DNA from: H2-BAC3 sp045863035
Lineage (GTDB): Bacteria; Bacteroidota; Ignavibacteria; Ignavibacteriales; Ignavibacteriaceae
Assembly (NCBI GenBank): GCA_045863035.1
Contig: BTUV01000001.1
Coordinates: forward strand, 161,987 to 225,986
Reading direction: 5' to 3'
Length of the DNA stretch: 64,000 bases
The first letter of the stretch is position 1, and each line of letters opens with the position of its first letter. Under the pieces are notes generated by a model. That model worked only from the letters and a program-made list of their open reading frames with translations. It was not told where the DNA came from and searched no databases. The position numbers and the translations under genes were made by a program. Shown in pieces: positions 27,648 to 37,329 of this stretch.

Positions 27648-28382
27648 TTAACTCAGATCGTTAATCATAAATGTTGTGTTTTCAAATTTTCCGTAACAAG
27701 GTTTATCAAGCCAGGTGCCAAGATTTACATAATAACCGCCAGAGGTCTGTTGCAACAGTCTTCGGTGGGTATGACCAAAAATAACATAATCAAATCCTTT
27801 GCTGATAATATCTTCTGCTTTGTCTTTAAGTCCGTCTGTCTCCAGACCCGTTCTTGATGAAGTGTGCTGACGGCTTGTCTTGCTTGAGTGACCTGCAAGA
27901 TTAATTCCAATATCAGGATGAATCAGTGAGTAGAGCCACTGAATCTTTTTATTGCGCAGAACCTTTTTTAATAGTTTATATCCGTAATCTCCATTGAGTA
28001 AACCGTCACCGTGCGCCATAAAAAACTTCTTGCCATTTAGTTCGGCAATAAACTGGTTTTCAATCATGGTTGCTCCGATTTCAGTCTCAAAAAAATCACG
28101 GTGCATAAAATCATGATTGCCGATAAGGTAAACAACCTCAGTTCCGCGCGATCGCAGATTATATAAAGAATTTAAAAGCCGGAAAAAACCTTTTTGATAA
28201 ACTCTTCTGTATTCAAACCAGTAATCATACAAATCACCTATAATGAAGAGCACCTTAGCATCAGTTAGACTATCAAGAAAGCGAACGAGGAGAGATTCTT
28301 TCTCTCTCTCGGTTTCAAAATCAGACAGACCCAGATGAATATCTGAGATAAAATAAAAAGTGCCTTCGTTATAAGATTTCAA
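27648..28382 (-). CDS. UDP-2,3-diacylglucosamine diphosphatase-like metallophosphatase (LpxH type)
   Basis: The 244-residue calcineurin-like phosphoesterase has the LpxH motif order: FISDIHLG (12-19), IIGDLYDYWFEYR, YLIGNHD, FMAHGDG, LAGHSSK and IFGHTHRR, providing the two-metal site. LpxH hydrolyses UDP-2,3-diacylglucosamine to lipid X in lipid A synthesis on the inner face of the inner membrane. The sequence also resembles the wider YbbF/LpxH2 group, so the exact substrate is inferred. The start is TTG 28382 (no ATG before the first motif). It lies 12 bases after the M1 peptidase gene and 16 before the PBP1A gene, an envelope-building context. Confidence 0.83.
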   Translation of the reverse strand: MKSYNEGTFYFISDIHLGLSDFETEREKESLLVRFLDSLTDAKVLFIIGDLYDYWFEYRRVYQKGFFRLLNSLYNLRSRGTEVVYLIGNHDFMHRDFFETEIGATMIENQFIAELNGKKFFMAHGDGLLNGDYGYKLLKKVLRNKKIQWLYSLIHPDIGINLAGHSSKTSRQHTSSRTGLETDGLKDKAEDIISKGFDYVIFGHTHRRLLQQTSGGYYVNLGTWLDKPCYGKFENTTFMINDLS

Positions 28383-28394
28383 TAAATCAGAAAA

Positions 28395-30104
28395 CTAATT
28401 TGTAATTGGAATAATGAATCCGATAAAACTGCCATTTTCGTCAGGTATGAGTTTGCCCGGGTGAAAGTCAGTTCTAAATCGTTTTAGCTCAGCCCGCTCA
28501 TTAAGGGTGATTCTTTCAACATGGGAGGAATCTCTTCCTCTAAGCGTCAGGTCAAAAGTTATCTGATAAGGTTCAGTTACATTCTCCTGTTCAAACGAGA
28601 CTAATGTCAGATAAGCTTCTCCATGTTTTTCGGTGACATAATTGTATCTGACAACCGGTATTTCATTACCATAATAGACGTATTGATTGAAGAATTTCCT
28701 CAAATCTCTGCCGGAAACAGTTTCACAAATATACTGAAAGTCCTGTGTTGAAGCATTTGAATACTTGAACCGCTCGTAATAGTTTCGCAATGTCCGGAAG
28801 AATAAGCTATCCCCGATTTCGTATCTGAGTGAATGAAGAACCCACGCCCCTTTGTCATAAACGGCACGGCTGAATATGTCATCGTACTCAGGATTATACA
28901 TGCTTCCCCGAAATTTCTCTCTCCTTAATCCATTCATATACTCAGAAATTGCTCTGATCTGTCCAGTATGAACCAGATAGAGACCTTCAAAATAGGTGGC
29001 AAAGCCCTCATTTAACCAAATGTCTCTCCAGGTTTTAGGTCCGACCGAGTTACCGAACCAATGATGAGCCAATTCATGAAGATACGTAGTCTCCATTCCA
29101 GCCGAATTCCCAATCAGAGAATGTCCTACACCTGTAATTGTCTGGTTTTCCATTGCTCCCCCCTGCCAGTTGAATCCCGCAACCCCATACTTTTCTTTCT
29201 TAAAAGGATACTCTCCCACACTTTGGTACATAAACTCGAACATGAGAGCGTGACGGCTGAATTCACTTTCGGCTGCTTTTCTCTTTGAGGGAACTACATA
29301 ATACTCAAGTGGAATTGAATCACCGGTCACCGAAATGTATTTGTCCTCGAATCGCTCATACTGTCCGGAGTATAATGCAATTAAATACGTTGAGATGGGA
29401 TAAGTGCTTCTCCAATGATAAGTTTTTTTACTCCCCTGACTGACAACTGAAACCAATGACCCGTTCGAAACAGAAGTAAATGTTGAATCGTTCGTGATTC
29501 TCATTTCCAATGTGGCTTTGTCATCAGGTCTGTCATTGCAGATAAACCAGGAAGGATTTAAATTGGGCTCACCGAGTGTACTTATCACTTTAGCGCCGTT
29601 AAACCCCTGCCAGGTAAAGGAGCCATCACCTGAATTTAGTGGCTTACCAGAATAACTAATCTTAAAATAAATTGTGTCGCCGGCTTTTGCCTTACATTCA
29701 ATGGAAATCACTGTACCTGATTTTTGATACTCCGTTAATTCACCATTGATTGTAAGATGCCCGATTTTCATATTCCCAAAAAAATTCAAATCAAGCGATT
29801 CAATTGGTTCTGTTACCAGGATAGAAATCTGACTGACTGCTTCTATAGTTTTTGATGGATAATCGAGTGCTATTGAGAAATCGTAGTGGAGCACATCAAT
29901 TTTATACTGATTTTCTGTGATGTATAAATCCTGCCAATTTTCAAACTGTGAGTATTCAGATGAATCCTGGTTCTGGTCACTCTTCATACTGTGTGAGTAA
30001 CTAAAACCTGGCAATTCCAGAAAAATCGAGTAAAACAACCCGGTAAGGGATAAAAAGAGAAATACTTTGGGCATAATTTCTAACTGTCCCGCCGGTTTTT
30101 CCAT
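28395..30104 (-). CDS. M1-family (aminopeptidase N-like) metallopeptidase, exported
   Basis: The 569-residue protein has a hydrophobic N-terminus (MPKVFLFLSLTGLFYS from the second Met) that looks like a signal peptide. After an N-terminal beta domain, it has the GGAMENQTITG exopeptidase signature, HELAHHWFGN (zinc His pair and catalytic Glu) near residue 345, and LNEGFATYFEG with the third zinc ligand. It would trim peptides in the periplasm or outside. It is shorter than 850-residue aminopeptidase N because the C-terminal helical domain is missing, as in many Bacteroidetes M1 proteins. The start could be ATG 30104 or 30074; the second gives a cleaner signal peptide. The gene begins 4 bases after the E1 stop codon. 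Confidence 0.9.
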   Translation of the reverse strand: MEKPAGQLEIMPKVFLFLSLTGLFYSIFLELPGFSYSHSMKSDQNQDSSEYSQFENWQDLYITENQYKIDVLHYDFSIALDYPSKTIEAVSQISILVTEPIESLDLNFFGNMKIGHLTINGELTEYQKSGTVISIECKAKAGDTIYFKISYSGKPLNSGDGSFTWQGFNGAKVISTLGEPNLNPSWFICNDRPDDKATLEMRITNDSTFTSVSNGSLVSVVSQGSKKTYHWRSTYPISTYLIALYSGQYERFEDKYISVTGDSIPLEYYVVPSKRKAAESEFSRHALMFEFMYQSVGEYPFKKEKYGVAGFNWQGGAMENQTITGVGHSLIGNSAGMETTYLHELAHHWFGNSVGPKTWRDIWLNEGFATYFEGLYLVHTGQIRAISEYMNGLRREKFRGSMYNPEYDDIFSRAVYDKGAWVLHSLRYEIGDSLFFRTLRNYYERFKYSNASTQDFQYICETVSGRDLRKFFNQYVYYGNEIPVVRYNYVTEKHGEAYLTLVSFEQENVTEPYQITFDLTLRGRDSSHVERITLNERAELKRFRTDFHPGKLIPDENGSFIGFIIPITN

Positions 30105-30108
30105 TTCA

Positions 30109-32136
30109 TCAATAAGCTAATAATTCCTTCAGATCTCTTTCAAGACGAGCAGTGGGAAGAAAATTATTTTCCAGCTTAACTGAAAAAGGGACTGGCGTGT
30201 CAAGCGATGCAGTTCTGTAAACGGGAGCATCCAGGTATTCAAAACACTCACGTGTAATCCTGGCCGCAATTTCTGCTCCGATACCTCCGGTGAGAGTATC
30301 TTCATGCAGAATCAGCGCTTTACCGGTTTTTTTAACACTGGATAAAACTGTCTCGTAATCAAGTGGGACGAGTGTGCGCAAGTCAATGATTTCCAACGAG
30401 TTAGCAGGAAATTTTTCAAGCATATTCTTTGCCCAGATTGTGCCATAGCCATAGGTTATAAGCGAGATATCGCTCCCTTCTGAAATCATTGCTGCTTTGC
30501 CAAATTCCAATGAATAGGGCTGCTCCGGCACTAACCCTGAGAGCGATCTATAGAGCGCTTTATGTTCAAAAAACAGTACGGGAGCAGGGTCTTCAATCGC
30601 TCTTATTAAAAGACCTTTTGCATCATACGGGTTAGAGGGATAGGCAATTTTCAGACCTGGGGTGTGGAAAAACCATGCCTCATTGGTTTGAGAATGGAAA
30701 GGTCCCGCCCCAACTCCCCCACCGCAAGGCAGACGCACAACAACATTAGCAGGTGCTTCCCACCGGTAATTAATTTTAGCGAGGTTGTTCACGATTTGAT
30801 TAAAACCGCAGGAAACAAAATCAGCGAATTGCATTTCAACAACTGCCTTACCACCTTTAAGCGCGTAACCAAGCGAAGTACCAATTATAGCAGATTCACA
30901 GAGAGGTGTGTTTCTAATCCGCTCTTTGCCAAATTCATTTATGAACCCATCAGTAATTTTAAATACACCACCGTACTCACCCACATCCTGCCCCATAACA
31001 ATTAATTCAGGGTTCTGCTGAAGTGACTGCTTTAACCCCTCAGAAACTGCATCAATGAACCGCAATTCTCTCTTATTTTCAACCGGGGCGGCGGTTGCTG
31101 CTTTGTTAAATTTCGGGTACATATCACCCAGTTCAAAAATGGTATCGGGTAATACCTCCGGCTCTTTTTCGCTCCGTTCCCATTCTTCAGTAATCTGTTC
31201 TTTTATCCGCTCTCGTATTGCTTCAGCTTGTTCGCTCGTGATTACGCCATTATCAATGAGAAAGTTCTCGTAGTTTATAACAGGATCTTTTTTTCCCCAG
31301 ATTTCAAACAATTCTTTAGGGACATATTTCGTGCCGGATGCTTCTTCATGCCCCCGCATTCTGAAAGTAAGCGCCTCAACTAAGAATGGACGAGGGTTTT
31401 CCTGCTGTTTTTTATATAACGACTGCATGGTAGTATATACTTCAAGAACGTTATTTCCATCAATCCTGAGTGACTCAATACCATAACCCGCGCCTTTATC
31501 TGCAATGGTTTCACAACGGTACTGTTGAGAGGTCGGTGTTGAGAGTCCATATCCGTTATTTTCAACAATAAAGATGACTGGTAAATCCCATACGGCCGCA
31601 ACGTTTAGGGCTTCGTGAAAATCCCCCTGACTGGTTCCGCCATCGCCTGAAAAAGCCACAGAGCATTTACCGGTACCTTTAAGTTTTTCCCACAGTGCAG
31701 CGCCATCCGCAAGCGCTAACTGAGGACCAAGATGTGAAATCATTCCGCAGATGTGATGTTCAAGACTTCCGAAATGGAATGAACGGTCTCTTCCTTTAGT
31801 AAATCCGTTAAACTTTCCCTGAAACTGCGAAAAAAGTTTTGCGAGTGGAATACCTCTCCCGGTAAAAATACCAAGATTACGAATGAGAGGCATGATCATA
31901 ACATCCTGCGGAAGTGCAGTTACCGTGCCAACTGAGATTGCTTCCTGTCCAATGCCTGAAAACCATTTGCTGATTTTACCCTGCCTGAGGAGGTTAAGCA
32001 TCTTTTCTTCAATGAGCCGGGGTGTTAATAACTTGTAATATATATCAGTAAGTGTCTGGTTTGTAAGATCACCTCTGTTAAACTTAATTGCTGATATTTT
32101 ATCAGCTTTTTTTATGGCAATTTCTGTATCGGTCAT
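30109..32136 (-). CDS. Fused alpha-beta E1 of a 2-oxoacid dehydrogenase complex
   Basis: The 675-residue thiamine diphosphate enzyme decarboxylates a 2-oxoacid and passes the acyl group to an E2 lipoyl domain. The alpha half (1-about 320) contains GDGGTSQGDFHEALNVAAV and VIFIVENNGYG, the GDG...NN diphosphate motif. The beta half (from about 345) reads VMGQDVGEYGGVFKIT, FADFVSCGFNQIVNN and LHEDTLTGGIGAEIAA. Separate genes are usual; here one chain carries both, as in some Bacteroidetes and Chlorobi branched-chain or pyruvate E1 enzymes. Start: ATG 32136, 13 bases after the aldehyde dehydrogenase stop; the frame is open to 32280 but only inside that gene. The oxoacid substrate is not determined. 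Confidence 0.9.
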   Translation of the reverse strand: MTDTEIAIKKADKISAIKFNRGDLTNQTLTDIYYKLLTPRLIEEKMLNLLRQGKISKWFSGIGQEAISVGTVTALPQDVMIMPLIRNLGIFTGRGIPLAKLFSQFQGKFNGFTKGRDRSFHFGSLEHHICGMISHLGPQLALADGAALWEKLKGTGKCSVAFSGDGGTSQGDFHEALNVAAVWDLPVIFIVENNGYGLSTPTSQQYRCETIADKGAGYGIESLRIDGNNVLEVYTTMQSLYKKQQENPRPFLVEALTFRMRGHEEASGTKYVPKELFEIWGKKDPVINYENFLIDNGVITSEQAEAIRERIKEQITEEWERSEKEPEVLPDTIFELGDMYPKFNKAATAAPVENKRELRFIDAVSEGLKQSLQQNPELIVMGQDVGEYGGVFKITDGFINEFGKERIRNTPLCESAIIGTSLGYALKGGKAVVEMQFADFVSCGFNQIVNNLAKINYRWEAPANVVVRLPCGGGVGAGPFHSQTNEAWFFHTPGLKIAYPSNPYDAKGLLIRAIEDPAPVLFFEHKALYRSLSGLVPEQPYSLEFGKAAMISEGSDISLITYGYGTIWAKNMLEKFPANSLEIIDLRTLVPLDYETVLSSVKKTGKALILHEDTLTGGIGAEIAARITRECFEYLDAPVYRTASLDTPVPFSVKLENNFLPTARLERDLKELLAY

Positions 32137-32149
32137 AAATAAAATACTG

Positions 32150-33520
32150 TTACTTGATATAAACTGTTTTGATATTGGTAAATTCTCTGATTCCGAAAGG
32201 AGATAATTCCCTACCGTAACCAGATTCATTGATCCCGCCAAAGGGAAGCCGCGGGTCAGAGCGGACGAAATCATTAACAAATACAGAGCCGGCGTCTATA
32301 TAGTGCTTTGCAGCCAGCTCTCCATAATCTTTGTCAGAAGTAAAAACTGCGCCTCCGAGCCCGAATACTGAATCATTAGCAAGACGAAAAGCATCTTTAT
32401 CATCTTTTGCCTCAATTATGACTGCCACTGGACCAAATGTTTCTTCTCTGAAAAGCGGCATTTGGCTTGTTACATTTGTATAAATACGCAGAGCGAAGTA
32501 ATACCCTTCATTATACTGTATATCTTCTTTATATATGCAGAAAGCACCCATCTTTTCTGAGGCATCACAGATTTGCTGAATTTCATCAACAAACTCTTTT
32601 TTTGCCAGCGGACCAACGGAGAATTTTTCATCCGATGGGTTGCCGGTTTTGTATTTCTTGAATTCGGTTACAAGTTGTTCAGTAAACTGGTTAATGACAT
32701 CTTTAACAACTATGAAGCGTTTTGCCGCAATGCAGCTTTGTCCTCCATTTATCAGCCGTCCCTTTGCGCATGCTGACACTGCTGAAATAAGATCTGCATC
32801 TTTCAAAACAACGTAAGGGTCACTCCCGCCCAACTCTAAAACACATTTTTTAAGATATTTACCTGCCAATGAGGCCACATTTTTACCAGCCGCCGTACTT
32901 CCGGTAATACTCACTGTTTTAATAGCTGGATTACCAATAATATCTTCCATAGCTGAAGCCGGATATATAATGCTTCTGAAAGTGTTTTTGGGAAATCCGG
33001 CATCTTCAAACAGTCGTTCAATCACTAATGATGAGCCGCTCACATTTGAAGCATGTTTAAGAAGTGCAGTATTACCCGCCATTAGAGATGGAACAGCATA
33101 CCTAAAAACCTGCCAGAACGGAAAGTTCCAGGGCATAATACCGAGCGTTACGCCGAGTGGTCTGAATGAAACAAAACTTTTAAACGCATCTGTTGAGATT
33201 TCCACATCCCTGAGAAATTCAGCCCCATTCTCCGCGTAATAGTCACAAACCCACGCGCATTTTTCAACTTCTGCCTTTGACTGGGCTATTGGTTTCCCCA
33301 TTTCTGCGGTAATTAGCTCTGCCAAAGGTGCTATTTCTGCGCGCAACTCATTGGCGAGGTTCTTTAATAACCCTGCTCGTTCAGCATACGAGGTATGGCT
33401 GAAATCCTTTTGCTGCCAGTATAAATAATCAATAATTTGACGTGCATCGGCAGGCGAATGAATAGAATAATTGTGGAGATTTCTCTCTGTAGCAGGATTT
33501 ATAGTAGTTATAGTTTTCAT
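32150..33520 (-). CDS. NAD(P)-dependent aldehyde dehydrogenase (succinate-semialdehyde type)
   Basis: The 456-residue enzyme oxidises an aldehyde to the acid. It shows GIMPWNFPFWQVFRYAVPSL, NTALLKHASN, FTGST-like SITGSTAAGK, the catalytic Glu in VLELGGSDPYVV and the nucleophile Cys in GGQSCIAAKRFIV, with FREETFGPVAVI near the end. Length and the GGQSC..AKR pattern resemble GabD1/Sad succinate-semialdehyde dehydrogenases of about 455 residues. The start ATG follows AAAGGAG with 6-base spacing. It precedes the E1 gene by 13 bases, which may link aldehyde and oxoacid oxidation. Substrate assignment is family-level inference. Confidence 0.87.
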   Translation of the reverse strand: MKTITTINPATERNLHNYSIHSPADARQIIDYLYWQQKDFSHTSYAERAGLLKNLANELRAEIAPLAELITAEMGKPIAQSKAEVEKCAWVCDYYAENGAEFLRDVEISTDAFKSFVSFRPLGVTLGIMPWNFPFWQVFRYAVPSLMAGNTALLKHASNVSGSSLVIERLFEDAGFPKNTFRSIIYPASAMEDIIGNPAIKTVSITGSTAAGKNVASLAGKYLKKCVLELGGSDPYVVLKDADLISAVSACAKGRLINGGQSCIAAKRFIVVKDVINQFTEQLVTEFKKYKTGNPSDEKFSVGPLAKKEFVDEIQQICDASEKMGAFCIYKEDIQYNEGYYFALRIYTNVTSQMPLFREETFGPVAVIIEAKDDKDAFRLANDSVFGLGGAVFTSDKDYGELAAKHYIDAGSVFVNDFVRSDPRLPFGGINESGYGRELSPFGIREFTNIKTVYIK

Positions 33521-33599
33521 AAATGCTCCTTTCCAAAATTACGGGAAATCGCAACCCCATCCAAAAGAAAGCGGTATCTATGGTAAACTATCATTAACC

Positions 33600-34832
33600 C
33601 TATTCCCTCTTTTTGATTACCACGAGTGTTTTGTCATCATTATATTGCCCGTTTTTAGAAAATTTAATAACATCCTCAATAACCTTCAACGCTATTTCTT
33701 TAGCGCCCCCGTTTCTGATGCGGAGAAGGATATTTTTTAGACGGGTCTCCTCATAAAAATCACCCTCAGCATTCTGACACTCTACCACTCCGTCAGAATA
33801 AATAAGTAAAACATCTCCCTTATCAAAGTTTACATTTTCCACCATATAGGATGCTTTAGGAGAGGGACCCAACACAGGCCCGGTCGGATTTAACAATACA
33901 ATTTCTTTTGTCCCCTTTTTAAGAAAAAAGGGAGGATTGTGACCTGCGTTTGCAAACAAAAAGAGTCCGTTTTTATCGTTGGAAAGCTCACCATAAAACA
34001 GACTGGAAAACTTATCATCAGAGAAAATCTGATTAACCAGCGCGTTCATCCTTTTCATAAGCGGTGCAATTTTTATTTCAAAAGTACTCGCCATTCTAAG
34101 TGCGCCTGAAATATACATCGCTTCTGCAGCCGCACTCACCCCTTTGCTTGCTGCATCGCCTAAAATCACACCGACTCTGTCCTTTTCATTTTTAGATTCC
34201 AGATAATCAAAAAAGTCACCGCCTACCATCTCAGCAGGGATGGTTAATCCATAAATATCGTAATCATGAAAGGCATATTCATGCTGGGGAAGTATCGAAC
34301 GCTGAAGCTGACGTGCTTTATCAAGATCCTCCATCAATGTTTTTTCAGTTTTTGAGGAGCGGCGATGTCGGATTTTTGAAGTAAGCACAGAAGCCATGAT
34401 ATTGAGAAGATATTTTACCTCCTCATTCAGTATTTTTCTGTTATAGGCAACTAAATATTCATAATAATACTTGCCATTTATCTTTACCTTATTCCCGACT
34501 CCTGACGCTGCAAATTTTAGTATCCCCTTTTTCATGAGTTCGTGATTGGTCTCGTGACCAAAAACAGTTCTTTCGTTTACAAATAAATCCATTACCGGGT
34601 AATCTGCAACATTAATCTGAAAGCTCTTTTTTATGAGCCCCATTTTACCGGTTTGATATACTATCCTGTAGCATCCCTCATCCGGATACAATTTCCATAA
34701 GCGCCCCCCGATTATTTCCTGGATTTGATCATGCACAAACTCATCAATCACCGATGCAATCATTTTTTCTTCAGACTCAAATACCTTTGAAGTGATATTC
34801 TCTATGGTCTTATGAAGTTTTTTGTATATCAT
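33600..34832 (-). CDS. SpoIIE/RsbU-type PP2C serine phosphatase
   Basis: The 410-residue protein has an uncharacterised N-terminal half (about 1-165) and a C-terminal SpoIIE phosphatase domain. The latter starts ARQLQRSILPQ, then GGDFFDYLES and VILGDAASKGVSAA (metal-binding Asp residues), FANAGHNPPFFL and VLLIYSDGVVECQN, ending NDDKTLVVIK. Such phosphatases dephosphorylate anti-sigma-factor antagonists in partner-switching control. No anti-sigma kinase or STAS antagonist gene is adjacent. Start: ATG at 34832, 8 bases after GAGG, rather than TTG 34838. The N-terminal half lacks a clear PAS or GAF motif by eye. Confidence 0.9.
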   Translation of the reverse strand: MIYKKLHKTIENITSKVFESEEKMIASVIDEFVHDQIQEIIGGRLWKLYPDEGCYRIVYQTGKMGLIKKSFQINVADYPVMDLFVNERTVFGHETNHELMKKGILKFAASGVGNKVKINGKYYYEYLVAYNRKILNEEVKYLLNIMASVLTSKIRHRRSSKTEKTLMEDLDKARQLQRSILPQHEYAFHDYDIYGLTIPAEMVGGDFFDYLESKNEKDRVGVILGDAASKGVSAAAEAMYISGALRMASTFEIKIAPLMKRMNALVNQIFSDDKFSSLFYGELSNDKNGLFLFANAGHNPPFFLKKGTKEIVLLNPTGPVLGPSPKASYMVENVNFDKGDVLLIYSDGVVECQNAEGDFYEETRLKNILLRIRNGGAKEIALKVIEDVIKFSKNGQYNDDKTLVVIKKRE

Positions 34833-34930
34833 TTCCAACGCCTCAACCTTTCCGTATATTCCGGTATATCAGGAATGAAACCCGGTATTTGATCAAGAGA
34901 GAAGAAATTTCGTGATTCATAAATCAGAAT

Positions 34931-36202
34931 TTACCGGGCATAAAAATCAATCATATCAGAAATTGCTTTTGAACAGACAGGACAAAAGTTATCTACAGAA
35001 ATGGATTTCATGGTACAATCCATTCTTGGTCTGAAAATTCCCTTAGCAGCATATCCGCCACCCTCAAAAGCCCCGACTATGTTTTCATTTCCTTCAACAG
35101 CAGGGGTAGGTATCGTGGTGCCAGAAGCAACCATGTTTTTCCATTTTTTATCAAAATCAACCAGTGTGGTCACATTGGCTTCCAGCGGTTCAATATCAAC
35201 CGGATAGAACTCATTGTATGCTACATCACTTGTGTAGTATTCATCGGCGAGTGAGGCAAATCCATGACCAAACTCATGGACAAAAATATACTCCTCCGAT
35301 GGATTATTGTTAATGCAAACTGAATAATGATTATATATAGCTCCGCCGCCATATTTACCGTTATTTACAAGTATAAAAATCTGATCATAAGGTACATTTG
35401 CAGCAGCATCTCTCACAGCCCAAAAAGATTCAGTCATCAGGTAACGCTCAACATCGAAGGTATAAAATGTGCTCCCAAGCGCAGTGTTACGGTAAACTCC
35501 TGGTTTGGGAATATCAGTACCTGCGTCCCCGGAGATAACTTTAACAGCCCAGATGTTAAAATCATTTTTTCTTTCCTTATACGGAGAAGAATTAAAAAGA
35601 TAATCCTTAAATCTCTCACAATCCAATTCAAATTTGCCCATATCATCGGTTGTATAACCCTCGGCCAGAATAACAATGTCAACTTTTTTATGATGGTCTC
35701 CGCTGTAATGAATTCTCATCGTATCAAACGGCATCCGTTGATCCTCCTGAATGAAATAACCGGCAGGATCAATTTCTACTGAATACTTTTCATGAAGTTC
35801 ATTTCTTCTGTCTCTTGTGTAAAACTTTACTATTACCGGTTTTTTGGGGTACGGTATTACTACACTTTCTTCAAACGCCTTGGTAATATTTTTGGCTTCA
35901 TCTGTTGTCTGCCATTCGCTGAAAAGGGTCGCGTAATGTCTGGTATAAATTATATCGCCTGAAGCTCTGTCTCGAACCTCAACTTTGTATTTCCCCAAAT
36001 TAAAAATATCAATCAGATTGATCAGCGAACCACCCCAAAATGGTTCTTCGCGCAGTCCCTTCAGAAAATAAGTATCTTCAGATGCATTGCCGGCATGGAC
36101 ATAATCAATGCGCAGCGTTTTATCTTCAAAATAACGGTTAAACTCAGTCTGGGTAAAAGATATTGTATTTATAACAAGAAGATAGAGAATTATAAATCTC
36201 AT
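34931..36202 (-). CDS. Peptidase M64 family protein, exported
   Basis: The 423-residue protein begins with a signal peptide (MRFIILYLLVINTISFTQ). After a beta-rich N-terminal domain, the peptidase part has VDIVILAEGYT and the zinc motif HEFGHGFASLADEYY near residue 309, where His, Glu, His and a following Asp are the metal and catalytic residues of the M64 (IgA protease-like) family. CTMKSISVDNFCPVCSKAI near the C-terminus has paired Cys residues that may form disulphides or bind metal. It overlaps the mechanosensitive channel gene by 4 bases. The target protein is unknown. Confidence 0.87.
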   Translation of the reverse strand: MRFIILYLLVINTISFTQTEFNRYFEDKTLRIDYVHAGNASEDTYFLKGLREEPFWGGSLINLIDIFNLGKYKVEVRDRASGDIIYTRHYATLFSEWQTTDEAKNITKAFEESVVIPYPKKPVIVKFYTRDRRNELHEKYSVEIDPAGYFIQEDQRMPFDTMRIHYSGDHHKKVDIVILAEGYTTDDMGKFELDCERFKDYLFNSSPYKERKNDFNIWAVKVISGDAGTDIPKPGVYRNTALGSTFYTFDVERYLMTESFWAVRDAAANVPYDQIFILVNNGKYGGGAIYNHYSVCINNNPSEEYIFVHEFGHGFASLADEYYTSDVAYNEFYPVDIEPLEANVTTLVDFDKKWKNMVASGTTIPTPAVEGNENIVGAFEGGGYAAKGIFRPRMDCTMKSISVDNFCPVCSKAISDMIDFYAR

Positions 36203-37329
36203 TCAGGGTCCTTTTTAATATAAACTGTCCGGGTCGGGAACGCGAAATCGAAGCCGCGTGCATTTAATTCTTTATAAATTTTTTCTCTAAGGCGGCAGCC
36301 CAGATCAAACGCATTTCTGTAATCAGGTGTTTTTACATCAAGTCGCATAAGCAGTGATGAGTCATCAAATCTCAGAAATATGAAATCTGGTTTAGGAGTT
36401 TCCGCGATAAGAGGTTCATCCTTGATGAGTTCAATTACGACCGCTTTCAGCTTATCTATATCAGTACCATAAACCACACCAAACTCCACCAGTACTCTTG
36501 TCATCTCGTCAGGGTAGGTAAAATTAATTATCCGTGATTTCACTATATCATTGTTTGGAACAACCATGAGGTTTCTGTCAAAGTCAAGAATCTTTGTACT
36601 CCTGATGCCAATTTCTACAACATCGCCATTGATGTCACTTCCAATTCTTATTCTGTCCCCTATTCTGAACGGCCGGTCAGCCATAATTATAAATCCCGAA
36701 ATCATATTAGAGAGCGTTTCCTGAGCGGCGAGTGCTACAGCCAGCGAGCCGACACCTAAAGAAACTACGAATGCTGATATATCAATACCCAACTTTGCAA
36801 GAATAATTACCAAAGCAAGCGCGGCAATTAAGAGTTTTGCTAATTTCTGCAACAGCGGGAAAATACTCCCATATAAGTTAGTATTCTCTCTGGCTTTAAT
36901 CGAATCAGCGTACCAATCAAATATCAGTGATATGACATGAAAAATAGTAATCAGAATTGTGATCACCAGAATAACATAGAGGGCTACTTCAAAATAGTCC
37001 GCTATCTGATACAGGTAAGGATAGTCTTCTATAAGTTTCCGCTTGGAATAATTAGAAACCAGCCCAAAACCCTGCCTGAACATAGCAAGAGCAAAGTAGA
37101 TACCGCCAACAAATAGCAGTCGTGATGACCCTTTTCTGATAACTTCTACTATTTTATCATCATACTCTGTTTCGGTTTTACTGACAATCGGGCGGAGAAT
37201 TACCTTTACTAAATAACTAATTAATTTAGCAATACCATACGATAAAATTATTATACTGAGTGAAATGATAATCTGATATAACAAATCATCCCCGATGAAT
37301 GACCGGAAGTTTTTTAACATCTCTTTCAT
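36199..37329 (-). CDS. Small-conductance mechanosensitive channel (MscS family)
   Basis: The 376-residue protein has about four N-terminal membrane segments (from residue 18 on, then near 75, 115 and 160), then the pore helix with GVGSLAVALAAQETLSNMIS, followed by ADRPFRIGDRIRI and DFDRNLMVVPNNDIVKSRI of the beta domain. MscS channels open under membrane tension to release solutes in osmotic downshock. It overlaps pyrE by 4 bases upstream and the M64 gene by 4 downstream, so the four genes from the pterin dehydratase on are tightly packed. Confidence 0.92.
   Translation of the reverse strand: MKEMLKNFRSFIGDDLLYQIIISLSIIILSYGIAKLISYLVKVILRPIVSKTETEYDDKIVEVIRKGSSRLLFVGGIYFALAMFRQGFGLVSNYSKRKLIEDYPYLYQIADYFEVALYVILVITILITIFHVISLIFDWYADSIKARENTNLYGSIFPLLQKLAKLLIAALALVIILAKLGIDISAFVVSLGVGSLAVALAAQETLSNMISGFIIMADRPFRIGDRIRIGSDINGDVVEIGIRSTKILDFDRNLMVVPNNDIVKSRIINFTYPDEMTRVLVEFGVVYGTDIDKLKAVVIELIKDEPLIAETPKPDFIFLRFDDSSLLMRLDVKTPDYRNAFDLGCRLREKIYKELNARGFDFAFPTRTVYIKKDPE

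Noticed and set aside
32137..32280. Longer start for the fused E1
   Set aside because: It lies inside the aldehyde dehydrogenase gene; the natural N-terminus starts at ATG 32136.
35327..35782. 151-codon plus-strand frame in the M64 peptidase gene
   Set aside because: Antisense shadow of a recognised peptidase; no signal or motif.
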